NCBI GenBank assembly: GCA_031261505.1
Contig: JAISJN010000008.1
Location: 434,001-498,000 of the forward strand
DNA length: 64,000 bases
Origin: Clostridioides sp.
GTDB taxonomy: Bacteria; Bacillota; Clostridia; Peptostreptococcales; Peptostreptococcaceae
Direction of reading: 5' to 3'
Made by a program: the position numbers and the translations under genes. The notes beneath the pieces were generated by a model. That model made no database searches and was not told the DNA's origin. It worked only from the letters and a program-made list of their open reading frames with translations. Shown piece after piece: positions 52,486 to 61,830 of this stretch. The number at the start of each line of letters is the position of its first letter. Positions within the stretch are counted from its first letter, which is position 1.

Positions 52486-54897
52486 TTAGTTTGTTCTAAG
52501 CTCAGCACCTAACTTATCCTTTAATTCTTGAAGTATCTTGTCGTGTACCTGTGCGACATCTTCATCTGTCAAAGTTTTGTCCTTGCTCCTATATACTATC
52601 GAATACGCTACCGACTTGTGACCCGCTTCAATTTGATCCCCTGTATAGACATCGAAAAGTTCAAAGCTTTCCACCAAGTCTCCACCATTTTCCTTTATAA
52701 TATCGCTTATTTGTTTTACATAGCATTTATCTTCTACGACAAGTGCGATATCCCTTGATGTAGATGGATATTTTGGAAGTGGAGTGTACAATGAAGTAGT
52801 ATCAGCATTTGCAAATACTTCATCTGCATCTATTTCGCATACATATACCCTTTGGCCTAGATCGTAGTTTTCTATTACGTCTGGATGCAATTCTCCAAAG
52901 GTAGCTATATCTACGTTCTTATATACTATTTTAGCACATCTTCCTGGATGGAAAGTAGTATTATCTATTTCTGGTTCAATTTCACATCCTTTTAAGCCTA
53001 ATTTCTCAAGTAAAGTCTCTACAACTCCCTTTAATTCAAAGAAATCTTTATTTTTTCCATACATGCCAATACATAGTTTTTCTGATTGTTTCGGCTCTTT
53101 ATCTATATTTGAGTTAGATTTATCTTCTTCGCAAGTTTCAAACACATTTCCGTATTCGAATATAGAGAGTTCGTCTACTCTATGGGCTACATTAGTACTG
53201 ACTACATCAAGCATGTTTGGTATCAATGTAGTTCTCATAACTGAAGTTTCTTCCCCCAGTGGATTTAATATCTCAACCTGTGAAGATTCTTTTCCGCTAT
53301 TGTCTTTTATCTTAGACAACCCACTTGGACTTACGAATGAATAGGTAAGTATTTCATCAAATCCCATAGCAGTCATATTATTTTTTACATTGTCTCTAAA
53401 CTTCTGTACAGCTGTCTTTATACCGACTGTTGGATTTCCTTCTAATTCTTTCGATTCTATATTGTCAAATCCATGTAATCTAGCTATCTCTTCGACTAGA
53501 TCTACTTCTTGCTCTATATCCAGTCTAAAACTTGGTGCAACTACTTCCAGGCTATCTCCATCTAATTTACAAGTAAATTCTAGAGATTCGAGTATTTTTA
53601 CCATTTCACAAGCTTCTATATCTATGCCTATGAGCCTGTTTATCCTATTAACACTAGCCTTAATTGGCTTTGTTTCTATCTTTGTTGGATATTTCTCAAC
53701 TCTTCCGTTTAATACCCTGCCTGCACCTAGTAATTCTACTAGTTGAACAGCCCTATCAACTGCTTTTTCAGCTAATTCTGGGTCTATTCCCTTTTCGTAT
53801 CTTGATGAAGACTCTGTTCTAAGTCCTAATTTTTTAGAAGTTGCTCTCACGTTTTCAGGTTCGAAGTTAGCACTTTCAAATAGGATCTCAGTAGTTGACT
53901 CGGTTATCTCAGAATTTAAACCTCCCATAACCCCAGCTATTGCGAGCGAGCGCTCACCATTTGTTATAACCAACATATCGCTGTCTAATTCTCTCTCGTT
54001 TTCGTCTAGTGTTGTGAATTTTTCTCCATCAACTGCATTTTTTACTACTATCTTGTCTGTTCCTATTTCCTTTAAATCAAAGGCGTGCATAGGCTGTCCC
54101 ATCTCTAACATCACGAAATTTGTAATGTCTACTATGTTGTTTATAGGTCTTACCCCTGATTCTATAAGCCTTCTTTGCATCCAGTAAGGAGATTCCTCTA
54201 TTTTTACATCCTTGATAATTCTTCCTATATACCTTCTGCAAAGACTAGTATTTTCTATCTCAACAGAAAAATCTATCTCTTCATCGCTTCCATTTACACT
54301 TATTTCTGGATATTTAACTTTTTTATCTATTGTTACAGCTGCTTCTCTGGCTATACCGATTATACATCTGCAGTCAGGCCTGTTTGAAGTCAATTCAAAA
54401 TCTATTATAGCGTCATTTAATCCCAAGGTTTCCCTTATATCCTGACCCAAGTTATAGCTGTCTTCGTAGTCTAATAGGAAGATTCCATTCTTACTCTTTT
54501 CTTTCACGAACATAGAGTCTATACCTAGTTCTTCTGAAGAGCACATCATACCTTCTGATTTCACGCCTCTAAGTTCTCCTGTGTGTATTTCCTTTCCACC
54601 GGGTAGCTTAGATCCGTCAAGGGCTATTGGAACGTAATCCCCAACTGATACATTGTTTGCCCCAGTCACTATTTGGATTTTTTTAGTTCCTACATCTATC
54701 TGTGTAACTATTAACTTATCTGCATTGTCGTGAGGTTGGATGTCTAGGATTTTACCAACTACTACATTTTGCACATCCTCTCCTAGGAATTCAACTAACT
54801 CTACCTTTGTACCAGACATCGTCATCATGTCCGCAAATTCTTTTGTATCTAAATCTATGTCAACGTAATCTCTTAACCATTTTAAAGGTACTAACAT
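52486..54897 (-). CDS. pheT: Phenylalanyl-tRNA synthetase beta subunit
   Basis: PheT with tRNA-binding OB domain (VVVGKILDIQPHDNADKLIV), B3/B4 editing domain, B5, the catalytic-like core, and the C-terminal ferredoxin-like anticodon domain (KYPSTSRDIALVV). 803 residues, full length. GGAGG before the ATG. Downstream of pheS under the same T-box. Confidence 0.97.
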   Translation of the reverse strand: MLVPLKWLRDYVDIDLDTKEFADMMTMSGTKVELVEFLGEDVQNVVVGKILDIQPHDNADKLIVTQIDVGTKKIQIVTGANNVSVGDYVPIALDGSKLPGGKEIHTGELRGVKSEGMMCSSEELGIDSMFVKEKSKNGIFLLDYEDSYNLGQDIRETLGLNDAIIDFELTSNRPDCRCIIGIAREAAVTIDKKVKYPEISVNGSDEEIDFSVEIENTSLCRRYIGRIIKDVKIEESPYWMQRRLIESGVRPINNIVDITNFVMLEMGQPMHAFDLKEIGTDKIVVKNAVDGEKFTTLDENERELDSDMLVITNGERSLAIAGVMGGLNSEITESTTEILFESANFEPENVRATSKKLGLRTESSSRYEKGIDPELAEKAVDRAVQLVELLGAGRVLNGRVEKYPTKIETKPIKASVNRINRLIGIDIEACEMVKILESLEFTCKLDGDSLEVVAPSFRLDIEQEVDLVEEIARLHGFDNIESKELEGNPTVGIKTAVQKFRDNVKNNMTAMGFDEILTYSFVSPSGLSKIKDNSGKESSQVEILNPLGEETSVMRTTLIPNMLDVVSTNVAHRVDELSIFEYGNVFETCEEDKSNSNIDKEPKQSEKLCIGMYGKNKDFFELKGVVETLLEKLGLKGCEIEPEIDNTTFHPGRCAKIVYKNVDIATFGELHPDVIENYDLGQRVYVCEIDADEVFANADTTSLYTPLPKYPSTSRDIALVVEDKCYVKQISDIIKENGGDLVESFELFDVYTGDQIEAGHKSVAYSIVYRSKDKTLTDEDVAQVHDKILQELKDKLGAELRTN

Positions 54898-54923
54898 GTT
54901 TTTGCCTCCTCTGTTTATTTCCT

Positions 54924-55010
54924 TTATATTTTTACTCTATATTTTTGCTCTGTGTTTTTACATTGTATTTTATTACATTTTTTACTCTATATTTTCGCTA
55001 TATCTTTTTG
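54924..55010. repeat. Degenerate 13-bp tandem repeats between pheS and pheT
   Basis: TATATTTTTACTC, TATATTTTTGCTC, TGTGTTTTTACAT and similar units follow each other within the pheST transcript. Confidence 0.75.
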
Positions 55011-55062
55011 TCTTAGCTTGATAATAATACCAAAACCAGTCAATCTCTATTTAGCTCTAATA

Positions 55063-56082
55063 CTAGAACTGTTGTAGGAACCTCTTGTTGTTTTCAAATA
55101 AAAGTCTTATATCGTCTATCTCGTATTTGAACATAGCAAGTCTTTCTACTCCTACACCAAATGCAAATCCACTGTATATTTCTGGGTCTATTCCACAATT
55201 TCTAAGCACGTTTGGATGTACCATTCCACAACCTAGTATCTCTATCCAACCCTCACCCTTACAAGTTGGACAGCCTACACCTCCACATTTAAAGCAAGTG
55301 ACATCTACCTCTGCACTTGGCTCTGTGAACGGGAAGTTATGTGGTCTGAACTTGGTTTTAGTATTTTCTCCAAATAGTTTCTTTACGAATTCTTCAAGAG
55401 TCCATTTAAGCTCTGCCATTGTCACGTCCTTACCTATTACCATACCCTCTATTTGGTGGAACATAGGCGAGTGAGTAGCATCTGGAGTATCCCTTCTAAA
55501 ACATCTTCCAGGAGATATAATCTTTATTGGAAGAGTCTCCTTCATCATAGTTCTAACCTGAACTGGAGATGTCTGAGTTCTCAAAAGCAGATCATTTGTA
55601 ATGTAAAATGTGTCTGACATATCCCTAGAAGGATGGTCCTTTGGCGCATTTAAGGCGTCGAAGTTATTGTGAACAGTATCGATTTCAGGTCCCTCAGCTA
55701 CTGAAAATCCGAGTCCGACAAATATATCAGAGACTTGATCCACTATCTTTGTAATAGGATGTCTTCTGCCTATTTCTTGTTTTTTACCTGGTAGAGTAAC
55801 GTCTATAACTTCCTCAGCTATTTTCTCAGCCTTAGCTACTTCCTTCAACTCTTCCCTCTTTGTATTTAGATGCTCTTCTATAGCATCCCTAACTTCATTA
55901 CCTATCTTACCTATCACTGGTCTTTCCTCAGCTGATAGCTTACCCATTCCCTTTAGGATTTTAGTGAGTTCACCTTTTTTTCCTAGGTACTTAACTCTCA
56001 GATTTTCAATATCCAAAAGTGTAGCAGCATCATTTATTTCTTCTAATGCCAAGTCTTTTAAGTCTAACAATTTTTCTTCCAT
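55063..56082 (-). CDS. pheS: Phenylalanyl-tRNA synthetase alpha subunit
   Basis: Class II catalytic subunit. N-terminal coiled coil to ~85, then motif 2 PGRCFRRDTPDATHSPMFHQ and motif 3 FAFGVGVERLAMFKY. A Cys-rich insertion CFKCGGVGCPTCKGEGW (four Cys) is visible near residue 255, seen in some Firmicute PheS. GGGTGA before the ATG. 339 residues. Confidence 0.97.
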   Translation of the reverse strand: MEEKLLDLKDLALEEINDAATLLDIENLRVKYLGKKGELTKILKGMGKLSAEERPVIGKIGNEVRDAIEEHLNTKREELKEVAKAEKIAEEVIDVTLPGKKQEIGRRHPITKIVDQVSDIFVGLGFSVAEGPEIDTVHNNFDALNAPKDHPSRDMSDTFYITNDLLLRTQTSPVQVRTMMKETLPIKIISPGRCFRRDTPDATHSPMFHQIEGMVIGKDVTMAELKWTLEEFVKKLFGENTKTKFRPHNFPFTEPSAEVDVTCFKCGGVGCPTCKGEGWIEILGCGMVHPNVLRNCGIDPEIYSGFAFGVGVERLAMFKYEIDDIRLLFENNKRFLQQF

Positions 56083-56109
56083 CTATGTCACCCTTTCTTT
56101 TTTTTAATT

Positions 56110-56338
56110 AAAAAAAGCCCTTCATCCCAGCTAGGGACGAAAGGCTATATTTCGCGGTACCACCCTAGTAGCTTAAAATTCTTCAAGCCACTCGAAAACT
56201 TAACGCGTTTTGACGTGCAAACCTACTTAGTTTCAGCCCGCATACTCCAGAGCGAAACTTCATTTGAGTCCTCCGAAAACACTTCCAGCCTAGGTGTTTA
56301 TCTCTTTGCGGTGGATTATCAAAATACTTGACTCCTTC
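56110..56338 (-). promoter_or_regulatory. T-box riboswitch of pheST
   Basis: Minus strand: stem I with AACACCTAGGCTGGAAGTGTT, a 3' side ATGAAGTTTCGCTCTGGAG containing UUC (the expected Phe specifier), stem II/III region, T-box core AGGGTGGTACCGCG (56153-56166 as complement), and the terminator AGCCTTTCGTCCCTAGCTGG...AAGGGCTTTTTTT. Uncharged tRNA-Phe should prevent termination. Confidence 0.93.
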
Positions 56339-56367
56339 ATAGTATTAAATATGTTGATATACTTCAA
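56339..56367 (-). promoter_or_regulatory. Promoter of pheST
   Basis: TTGAAG, 17-bp spacer, TACTAT on the minus strand, starting 8 bp after the stop codon of the upstream wall-protein gene. Confidence 0.6.
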
Positions 56368-56374
56368 AAGTATA

Positions 56375-59300
56375 TCACTTATTTTTAGATAATACAAGGG
56401 ATAATTTTTGAGATATTTTCACTGCTGTCTCGTATCTATCTTTACCTGCAACCCTTTCTTTCTTCGATACTTGTAATTTATCCTCAATATCCTTAGATAC
56501 GGAGTTATACCCTCCTCCGATCAATATGTTTTTTACCGACCATTCTAATATCTTATCTTCAGTTATTTTAGTTAACTTATCTGGAGTTGTCAATAATATC
56601 GGCGATTTAGTCTTTGCCGCTACGCTGTTGATCGTTATACCGTCTGGGTAATCAGTTCCGTCGACTAATATCATATCTGAATTATTACCCGTCAAATTTC
56701 TAACTTCCGTACCAATTAGCTCTGCTGTCTTGTATCTGTCTACTCCGCCAATCCTCTTGATACTAGAAACTCCTAAACTATTTTCAACATTTTTGGATAC
56801 TGAATTATAACTTCCTCCAATTATAGTACTGTTTATAGACCAATCTTTTAATGTATCCTTTGTAAAGTCAACTAACTTATCTGGTTTAGTTATCAATATT
56901 GGAACTCTTTTTTGTGATGCAAGTGTCGATATTGTTATGACATCAGGGAAGTTTGTCCCGTCAACTAGCATAGCTTCATTTAAATTTCCAGACAAAGACC
57001 TTACTTCATTGCCTATTTTAACTGCAGTCTCATATCTATTGATTCCAGCTATTCTTCTCACATTGTAATCTTTTAACTGCTGTACTACCTTGTTTGAAAC
57101 CGAGTCTTCTCCTCCAGATATAATAACTTCACTTACACCTAGTCTTTTTATCTCATTTATAGTCTTTTCATCTACTACGTCCTTTTTAGTCAATAGGATT
57201 GGGCAGTCCTTCTCATTTCCAAGTACTGTCGCAGTCAAGACATCAGTATACTTCTCACCACTTGCTAATATCACCGATTTCTTTTTTGGAGTAGGAGTCG
57301 GAGGTGGATCTGATTTGACCGTTAATTCAACGCCTACATCATTTGGTTCTATAGCTTGCGAGTGATTGCCAGCTACTGCAAATGAGGTATATGCAATACT
57401 TTTTTCATTTACACCAGACTTTTTATCAGGCATTTTCAGATCAAATGTTATCTCGGCATTCCTTCCCTGTATCCAATCTATATCCTCATTTGATTCTATC
57501 TTAAATGATTTTATATCCTCCCAATTATCTACTTCGGCCTCGCTCTTCCAATTTGCAATCTCTGCATCATCGCTATCTTCTAAGTGGGCAGAATTTTGTG
57601 AGTACACTGTATTCTTATCTAGTGTTCCAACTTTTTTAGGATTCGCTACTGTACTGTATTTTACTTCTGCCTTATTGCTCCAAGCAGTCGGCAATTTTAA
57701 CGGACCGGTTAGCATTAGAGCGTATTCGCTATTTCTCGCCTCATTGACAGTTATATCCTTATCACCAATACTTGGCAATGTGTCTATTAATACCATTTTT
57801 GAAATTTTTTCGTCAGTCGTATTTTTAAGTTGTAGTTTGTAATTTACTTTTGAACCTGCTGTCGACTTGGCTGATTTAAGATATTTTGCATCCATATCAC
57901 CTTTTGCTAGAATTTCTGCATAGAGTGAATTATTTTTATTGGCAATATAGTGATTGCCTGTTGTCACTATGAATTCTGATGTGTCCTTGTTTTCGTTTAA
58001 GTCATTTTCATCTACTTTTCGGTAGGTATCTGTTATCAATCCATCACCTGTTATAGTAGGCACTGTAAAATCTTTTGAACCTAAAAACATCGAAAAATCA
58101 ATATTTAGGTCATTAGGTCCGTCGTCGGCCACAGTTACATCAAGCCCTGCTTGTATATATCCCTTTGGCCTAAGTTCAGTTTCTTTCCATTCAATTTTTA
58201 CAAGCTGGCGTCCACTTCCCTTGTAGTTGTCGTTGATCTTTGTCAACACTGCACTTGTTGGATTGCTCTGATTGTCATCTAGCGTAACCCCTGTAGGTAG
58301 TAGAACATATCCATAGAATGGAGCATCTATATTTTTAAGTGAAGTTGCATCGCTTTCAAATGTTGCTACAACTCTGTTTTTCCCTGGACTTACAATATTG
58401 TTATTCTTCTTAGAAAACTTGGTCGATACTTTGACTACCCTGGTTTCCCCGCCTTCAACTGGTACGATATTAGCTGAATGAGGACCAAAGTATTCTGACA
58501 TATTCTTGTCCCATGGATATTCTGGAGTTCCCCAATCTACAATTAGATGTCCTTCCTTACTCCATCCATCCATTATAACGACATTTTCTATCTTATTCTC
58601 AACTCTGCCGACATAATCGCCTTCAACGGTAAAATAGAATCTGGCAAGCTGTCCAAACATTCCGGCTGGAATTAATTTTATACTTTGGTCGTACCAATCA
58701 GATGGAACTGGTTCATTGGCTTTGACAACCAATTTCAACTCGCTGATATGCCTATCCTTTGGAATATTTCTATACCACTTACTCGTTGTTACTCCTTCGA
58801 ACAGCATTGAATACTCAGCATCCTTACCCCTAGAGTCGTCATATCCATACTTCGCATAGACATCGTATTCAACAGGTGTTTTTATTGGAAGACCTGCAGG
58901 AAATGCACTATTCGGTCTATAGAAAAAATCCCCGCTATAAAACCTATCCATATTTAAATGGTCGTCAATATGGTAGTAAAACTCATATGAAGACGGACCA
59001 CAAGTTGCGTTATCAGCTGGTCCAACTGTAAGATTTGCTCCAAACGCCAATAAGGCTGTGTCATGAGCTGTTATATCTAGGTTTTCCGAGCCGCTAAGTC
59101 CGCCCTCTGAGTCTTTTGGACCCTTAGCAGCAATAGTCCAATGCGTTCCATTTGATTCTGGATACTTTGGATCCCTTGTCAAAACTGTGGTACTTGCCGC
59201 TAGTGATTCACTTGACTTAACTGTACCGTCAAAAAATTGCACTGATGTCGTCAAATTGTTTTCTACTGACTGAAACTGTGGTGTATCCTCGTCAAACAGC

Positions 59301-60184
59301 GTTTTTACACTAAAACTTCGTTCAAAAATGTTTTTTTCAGCAGCCTCTTGAGCGCTGGTATCAGCTGCTTCAAACTCCCATTTTAACGTCGTTTTTCCAT
59401 TATTATCTGTAGTAATCTCCTTTGGTTTTAGTGTATCGTTTACTACATCTACATAATGTACAAATTCATCCAATGTATAGCTAACTTCTATCTTACTTCC
59501 CTCTTTTATAAATCTAGTTCCTGTTTCAAGTTTTGGCACGCTGCATGAAAAATTCCATACACCATTTTCACCCTGTGCTGGTGAGACAAGAAATTTACCT
59601 TCTGCAGTTGAAAACTTACTCGTCATCGCTATCTTCCCATTGCTCACCACTTTAACAGATGCACTTTCTCTGATTTCTTCTTTGTTGCCGCTGTCGTCTA
59701 GTAAATTGTCTGCACTAAATACTCCCTCTACTTTGATTAGGCTATCATTAGGCGTCATTCCATTTGATGTCTTTAATTCTAAAACAAGCTTCTGCGAAAT
59801 TCCTGAATTCAATTCGTCAAATGACCAAGTCAATTTATGATTGGCCTTATCGTAAATAGGAATTCTATTGTCTATCTTCAATTGATTTAGATCTTGTTCT
59901 AATGAAATGTAGCTTTCACTCGGCAAATCAAGAACTATTTTTGCATTTTTAAAACTTGTCTTACTCCCTGTGACTTTTAGATAAATGTTGAAATCAGCTA
60001 AGTTTCCTGATTCAACGACGTCATTTTTCGCAGTGATTGAAAAATCTCCCCTCTTATTACTTACTGGGAATGATCTGCTTACTGCTTCATTCTTTTTATC
60101 CCCCTGTGCAAATACCATAGATGTCGTTAATGATGATGTGATTGTTAGAACTATCAACATCAAGAAAACAAACATTTTTTTCAT
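56375..60184 (-). CDS. Large exported cell-wall protein with three CWB2 repeats
   Basis: A signal peptide (residues 1-27, cleavage near VFAQG) is followed by about 930 residues of beta-rich ectodomain with DUF11/isopeptide-like stretches (KVNYKLQLKNTTDEKISKMVLIDTLP), a Pro/Thr linker (PPPTPTPKKK), then three CWB2 modules (DVLTATVLG, DGTNFPDVITI, DGTDYPDGITI starts) from about residue 975 to the end. CWB2 triplets anchor S-layer-associated proteins to anionic wall polymer. Probable adhesin or S-layer protein. AUAGGGGG precedes the ATG and matches candidate small RNA 2 by complementarity. It has no terminator of its own before the pheST T-box. Confidence 0.9.
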   Translation of the reverse strand: MKKMFVFLMLIVLTITSSLTTSMVFAQGDKKNEAVSRSFPVSNKRGDFSITAKNDVVESGNLADFNIYLKVTGSKTSFKNAKIVLDLPSESYISLEQDLNQLKIDNRIPIYDKANHKLTWSFDELNSGISQKLVLELKTSNGMTPNDSLIKVEGVFSADNLLDDSGNKEEIRESASVKVVSNGKIAMTSKFSTAEGKFLVSPAQGENGVWNFSCSVPKLETGTRFIKEGSKIEVSYTLDEFVHYVDVVNDTLKPKEITTDNNGKTTLKWEFEAADTSAQEAAEKNIFERSFSVKTLFDEDTPQFQSVENNLTTSVQFFDGTVKSSESLAASTTVLTRDPKYPESNGTHWTIAAKGPKDSEGGLSGSENLDITAHDTALLAFGANLTVGPADNATCGPSSYEFYYHIDDHLNMDRFYSGDFFYRPNSAFPAGLPIKTPVEYDVYAKYGYDDSRGKDAEYSMLFEGVTTSKWYRNIPKDRHISELKLVVKANEPVPSDWYDQSIKLIPAGMFGQLARFYFTVEGDYVGRVENKIENVVIMDGWSKEGHLIVDWGTPEYPWDKNMSEYFGPHSANIVPVEGGETRVVKVSTKFSKKNNNIVSPGKNRVVATFESDATSLKNIDAPFYGYVLLPTGVTLDDNQSNPTSAVLTKINDNYKGSGRQLVKIEWKETELRPKGYIQAGLDVTVADDGPNDLNIDFSMFLGSKDFTVPTITGDGLITDTYRKVDENDLNENKDTSEFIVTTGNHYIANKNNSLYAEILAKGDMDAKYLKSAKSTAGSKVNYKLQLKNTTDEKISKMVLIDTLPSIGDKDITVNEARNSEYALMLTGPLKLPTAWSNKAEVKYSTVANPKKVGTLDKNTVYSQNSAHLEDSDDAEIANWKSEAEVDNWEDIKSFKIESNEDIDWIQGRNAEITFDLKMPDKKSGVNEKSIAYTSFAVAGNHSQAIEPNDVGVELTVKSDPPPTPTPKKKSVILASGEKYTDVLTATVLGNEKDCPILLTKKDVVDEKTINEIKRLGVSEVIISGGEDSVSNKVVQQLKDYNVRRIAGINRYETAVKIGNEVRSLSGNLNEAMLVDGTNFPDVITISTLASQKRVPILITKPDKLVDFTKDTLKDWSINSTIIGGSYNSVSKNVENSLGVSSIKRIGGVDRYKTAELIGTEVRNLTGNNSDMILVDGTDYPDGITINSVAAKTKSPILLTTPDKLTKITEDKILEWSVKNILIGGGYNSVSKDIEDKLQVSKKERVAGKDRYETAVKISQKLSLVLSKNK

Positions 60185-60209
60185 TATAACCCCCTATATT
60201 TTAGACTTT

Positions 60210-61001
60210 CTAATAAAACTTTTTTCTTATTTCATATAGAAGTATAGCAGAACTTATTCCAGCATTTAAAGATTCTGCATTTCCATACATTGGTATTTTG
60301 ACTAGAATATCTGACATCTCTATTATCTCATCAGATATTCCATTTGCTTCATTGCCTATTACAAGTGCGACCTTTTCGCCGTAGTCGACCTTATCGTAAT
60401 AGTTGTCGGTTCCTAAGTAGCTAGATACTATATTAAATCCATTCGCCTTGAGAATATCTATGACGTCCTCCTCTGCAAATACTATATCCATACTGAATAT
60501 AGATCCCATCGTCGACCTTATAACCTTAGGATTGTATACGTCTACGCTTCCTTTTAATACTACTACTGTATCTACTCCTGCTGCATCAGCAGTTCTAATT
60601 ATAGTCCCCATATTTCCGGGGTCTTGTATCCTATCCAAAATCACAATGAATTTTGAATCCATAATGCCTTTGTTTATATCTTTTTTTTCAAATTTAGATA
60701 CTGCAACTATCCCCTGAGTATTCTCAGTATCTACAATCTCTTTGAAGTTTTTATTCGTCGTTTTATAGATTTCGATATCTCTGTCCTCAAAATCTTTGAT
60801 TAATTTTATATGCTCGTCTTTTTCCTCGAAATCTTCGTTTATTACGACGTACTCTACAGGAGCTTCTTGCTCTATGGCAAGTGTAGCTATCCTGTAACCT
60901 TCTATTATAAACTTATTTTCCTTAAATCTATTCTTGGATTTTAGTAGTGATCTTGTATACTTTAATCTGTCATTGTCCCTACTTGTAATCATTTTTATCA
61001 T
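60210..61001 (-). CDS. SpoU/TrmH-family RNA 2'-O-methyltransferase
   Basis: SPOUT-fold methyltransferase, RlmB-like. N-terminal substrate-binding domain (KYTRSLLKSKNRFKENKFIIEG). SPOUT motifs: VILDRIQDPGNMGTIIRTADAAGV, VYNPKVIRSTMGSIF, LVIGNEANGIS and IPMYGNAESLNAGISSAIL. 263 residues. GGGG before the ATG. Eleven bp after trkA, so co-transcribed with the potassium genes. Confidence 0.95.
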   Translation of the reverse strand: MIKMITSRDNDRLKYTRSLLKSKNRFKENKFIIEGYRIATLAIEQEAPVEYVVINEDFEEKDEHIKLIKDFEDRDIEIYKTTNKNFKEIVDTENTQGIVAVSKFEKKDINKGIMDSKFIVILDRIQDPGNMGTIIRTADAAGVDTVVVLKGSVDVYNPKVIRSTMGSIFSMDIVFAEEDVIDILKANGFNIVSSYLGTDNYYDKVDYGEKVALVIGNEANGISDEIIEMSDILVKIPMYGNAESLNAGISSAILLYEIRKKFY

Positions 61002-61012
61002 TTTTATACCCC

Positions 61013-61684
61013 TTATCTACGTCCTATAAAGTTGTGGTTTTCAGTTGTTATCGAACTTATCTTAGAGTTTTGCCCAATTACGACAAGTATACTTCCCCAT
61101 TCTAATTTTTCATCTGGGGAAGGCGTTACTTCTATCTGATCCCCTGTCTTTATCGCTAGTACTGTTATCTCGTACTTCGCCCTAAGGTCTAGGTCTAGGA
61201 GTGATTTACCAATCCATCCCCTAGGAGTAACAATCTCCATTATGGAGTACTCTGGATCCAGCTCAATATGGTCTAAGACATTGTCTGACACTAGGTTATG
61301 TGCTAATCTTGCACCCATGTCACGCTCTGGGAAGACTACCCTGTCAGCTCCTATCTTGTAAAATACCTTAGCTTGAAGCTCGTCGGTTGCCTTGCATATT
61401 ATCTGGGATACTCCCATTTCCTTTGCGATTAGAGTAGCCATAATCGAAGCCCTTATATCCGACGCTATAGATATAACTGCTACGTCAAAGTTTCCAATCC
61501 CCAATGATCTAAGCGCCTGTTCATCTGTGACATCTACTATTGCAGCGTGAGTCACCTTATCTGATATATTTTGAATTATTTCCTTGTTTTTATCTATCGC
61601 TAATACTTCATTTCCCAATGTATATATTGTAGTAGCCACTGAGCTTCCAAATCTTCCACATCCGATTACAATGTATTGTTTCAT
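61013..61684 (-). CDS. Potassium uptake regulatory subunit TrkA/KtrA
   Basis: RCK protein gating the TrkH/KtrB channel. N-terminal Rossmann domain (YIVIGCGRFGSSVATTIYTLG) and C-terminal RCK_C domain (about residues 135-215), which in relatives binds c-di-AMP. 223 residues is the KtrA single-RCK form. GGGGGAAG before the ATG. Between trkH and the methyltransferase. Confidence 0.95.
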   Translation of the reverse strand: MKQYIVIGCGRFGSSVATTIYTLGNEVLAIDKNKEIIQNISDKVTHAAIVDVTDEQALRSLGIGNFDVAVISIASDIRASIMATLIAKEMGVSQIICKATDELQAKVFYKIGADRVVFPERDMGARLAHNLVSDNVLDHIELDPEYSIMEIVTPRGWIGKSLLDLDLRAKYEITVLAIKTGDQIEVTPSPDEKLEWGSILVVIGQNSKISSITTENHNFIGRR

Positions 61685-61729
61685 GAAACTTCCCCCAAAT
61701 CTGTTATTTACCTTATGTTTAAATAATTT

Positions 61730-61806
61730 GTTGTCATTAAATATTTTATTATTATATATTCTCTTATTATATATCTTCTTATTTATTATAGCTCTTCTTA
61801 TTTTTT
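61730..61806. repeat. Degenerate AT-rich tandem repeats between trkH and trkA
   Basis: TATTATATATTCTCT and TATTATATATCTTCT type units of about 15-18 bp fill the 146-bp gap on the potassium operon transcript. Confidence 0.7.
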
Positions 61807-61830
61807 AACCGATATTAAGCACAAATTCAA

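Noticed and set aside
53063-53746. Long antisense ORFs inside pheT and similar ones inside other genes
   Set aside because: Codon-bias shadows opposite well-identified genes.
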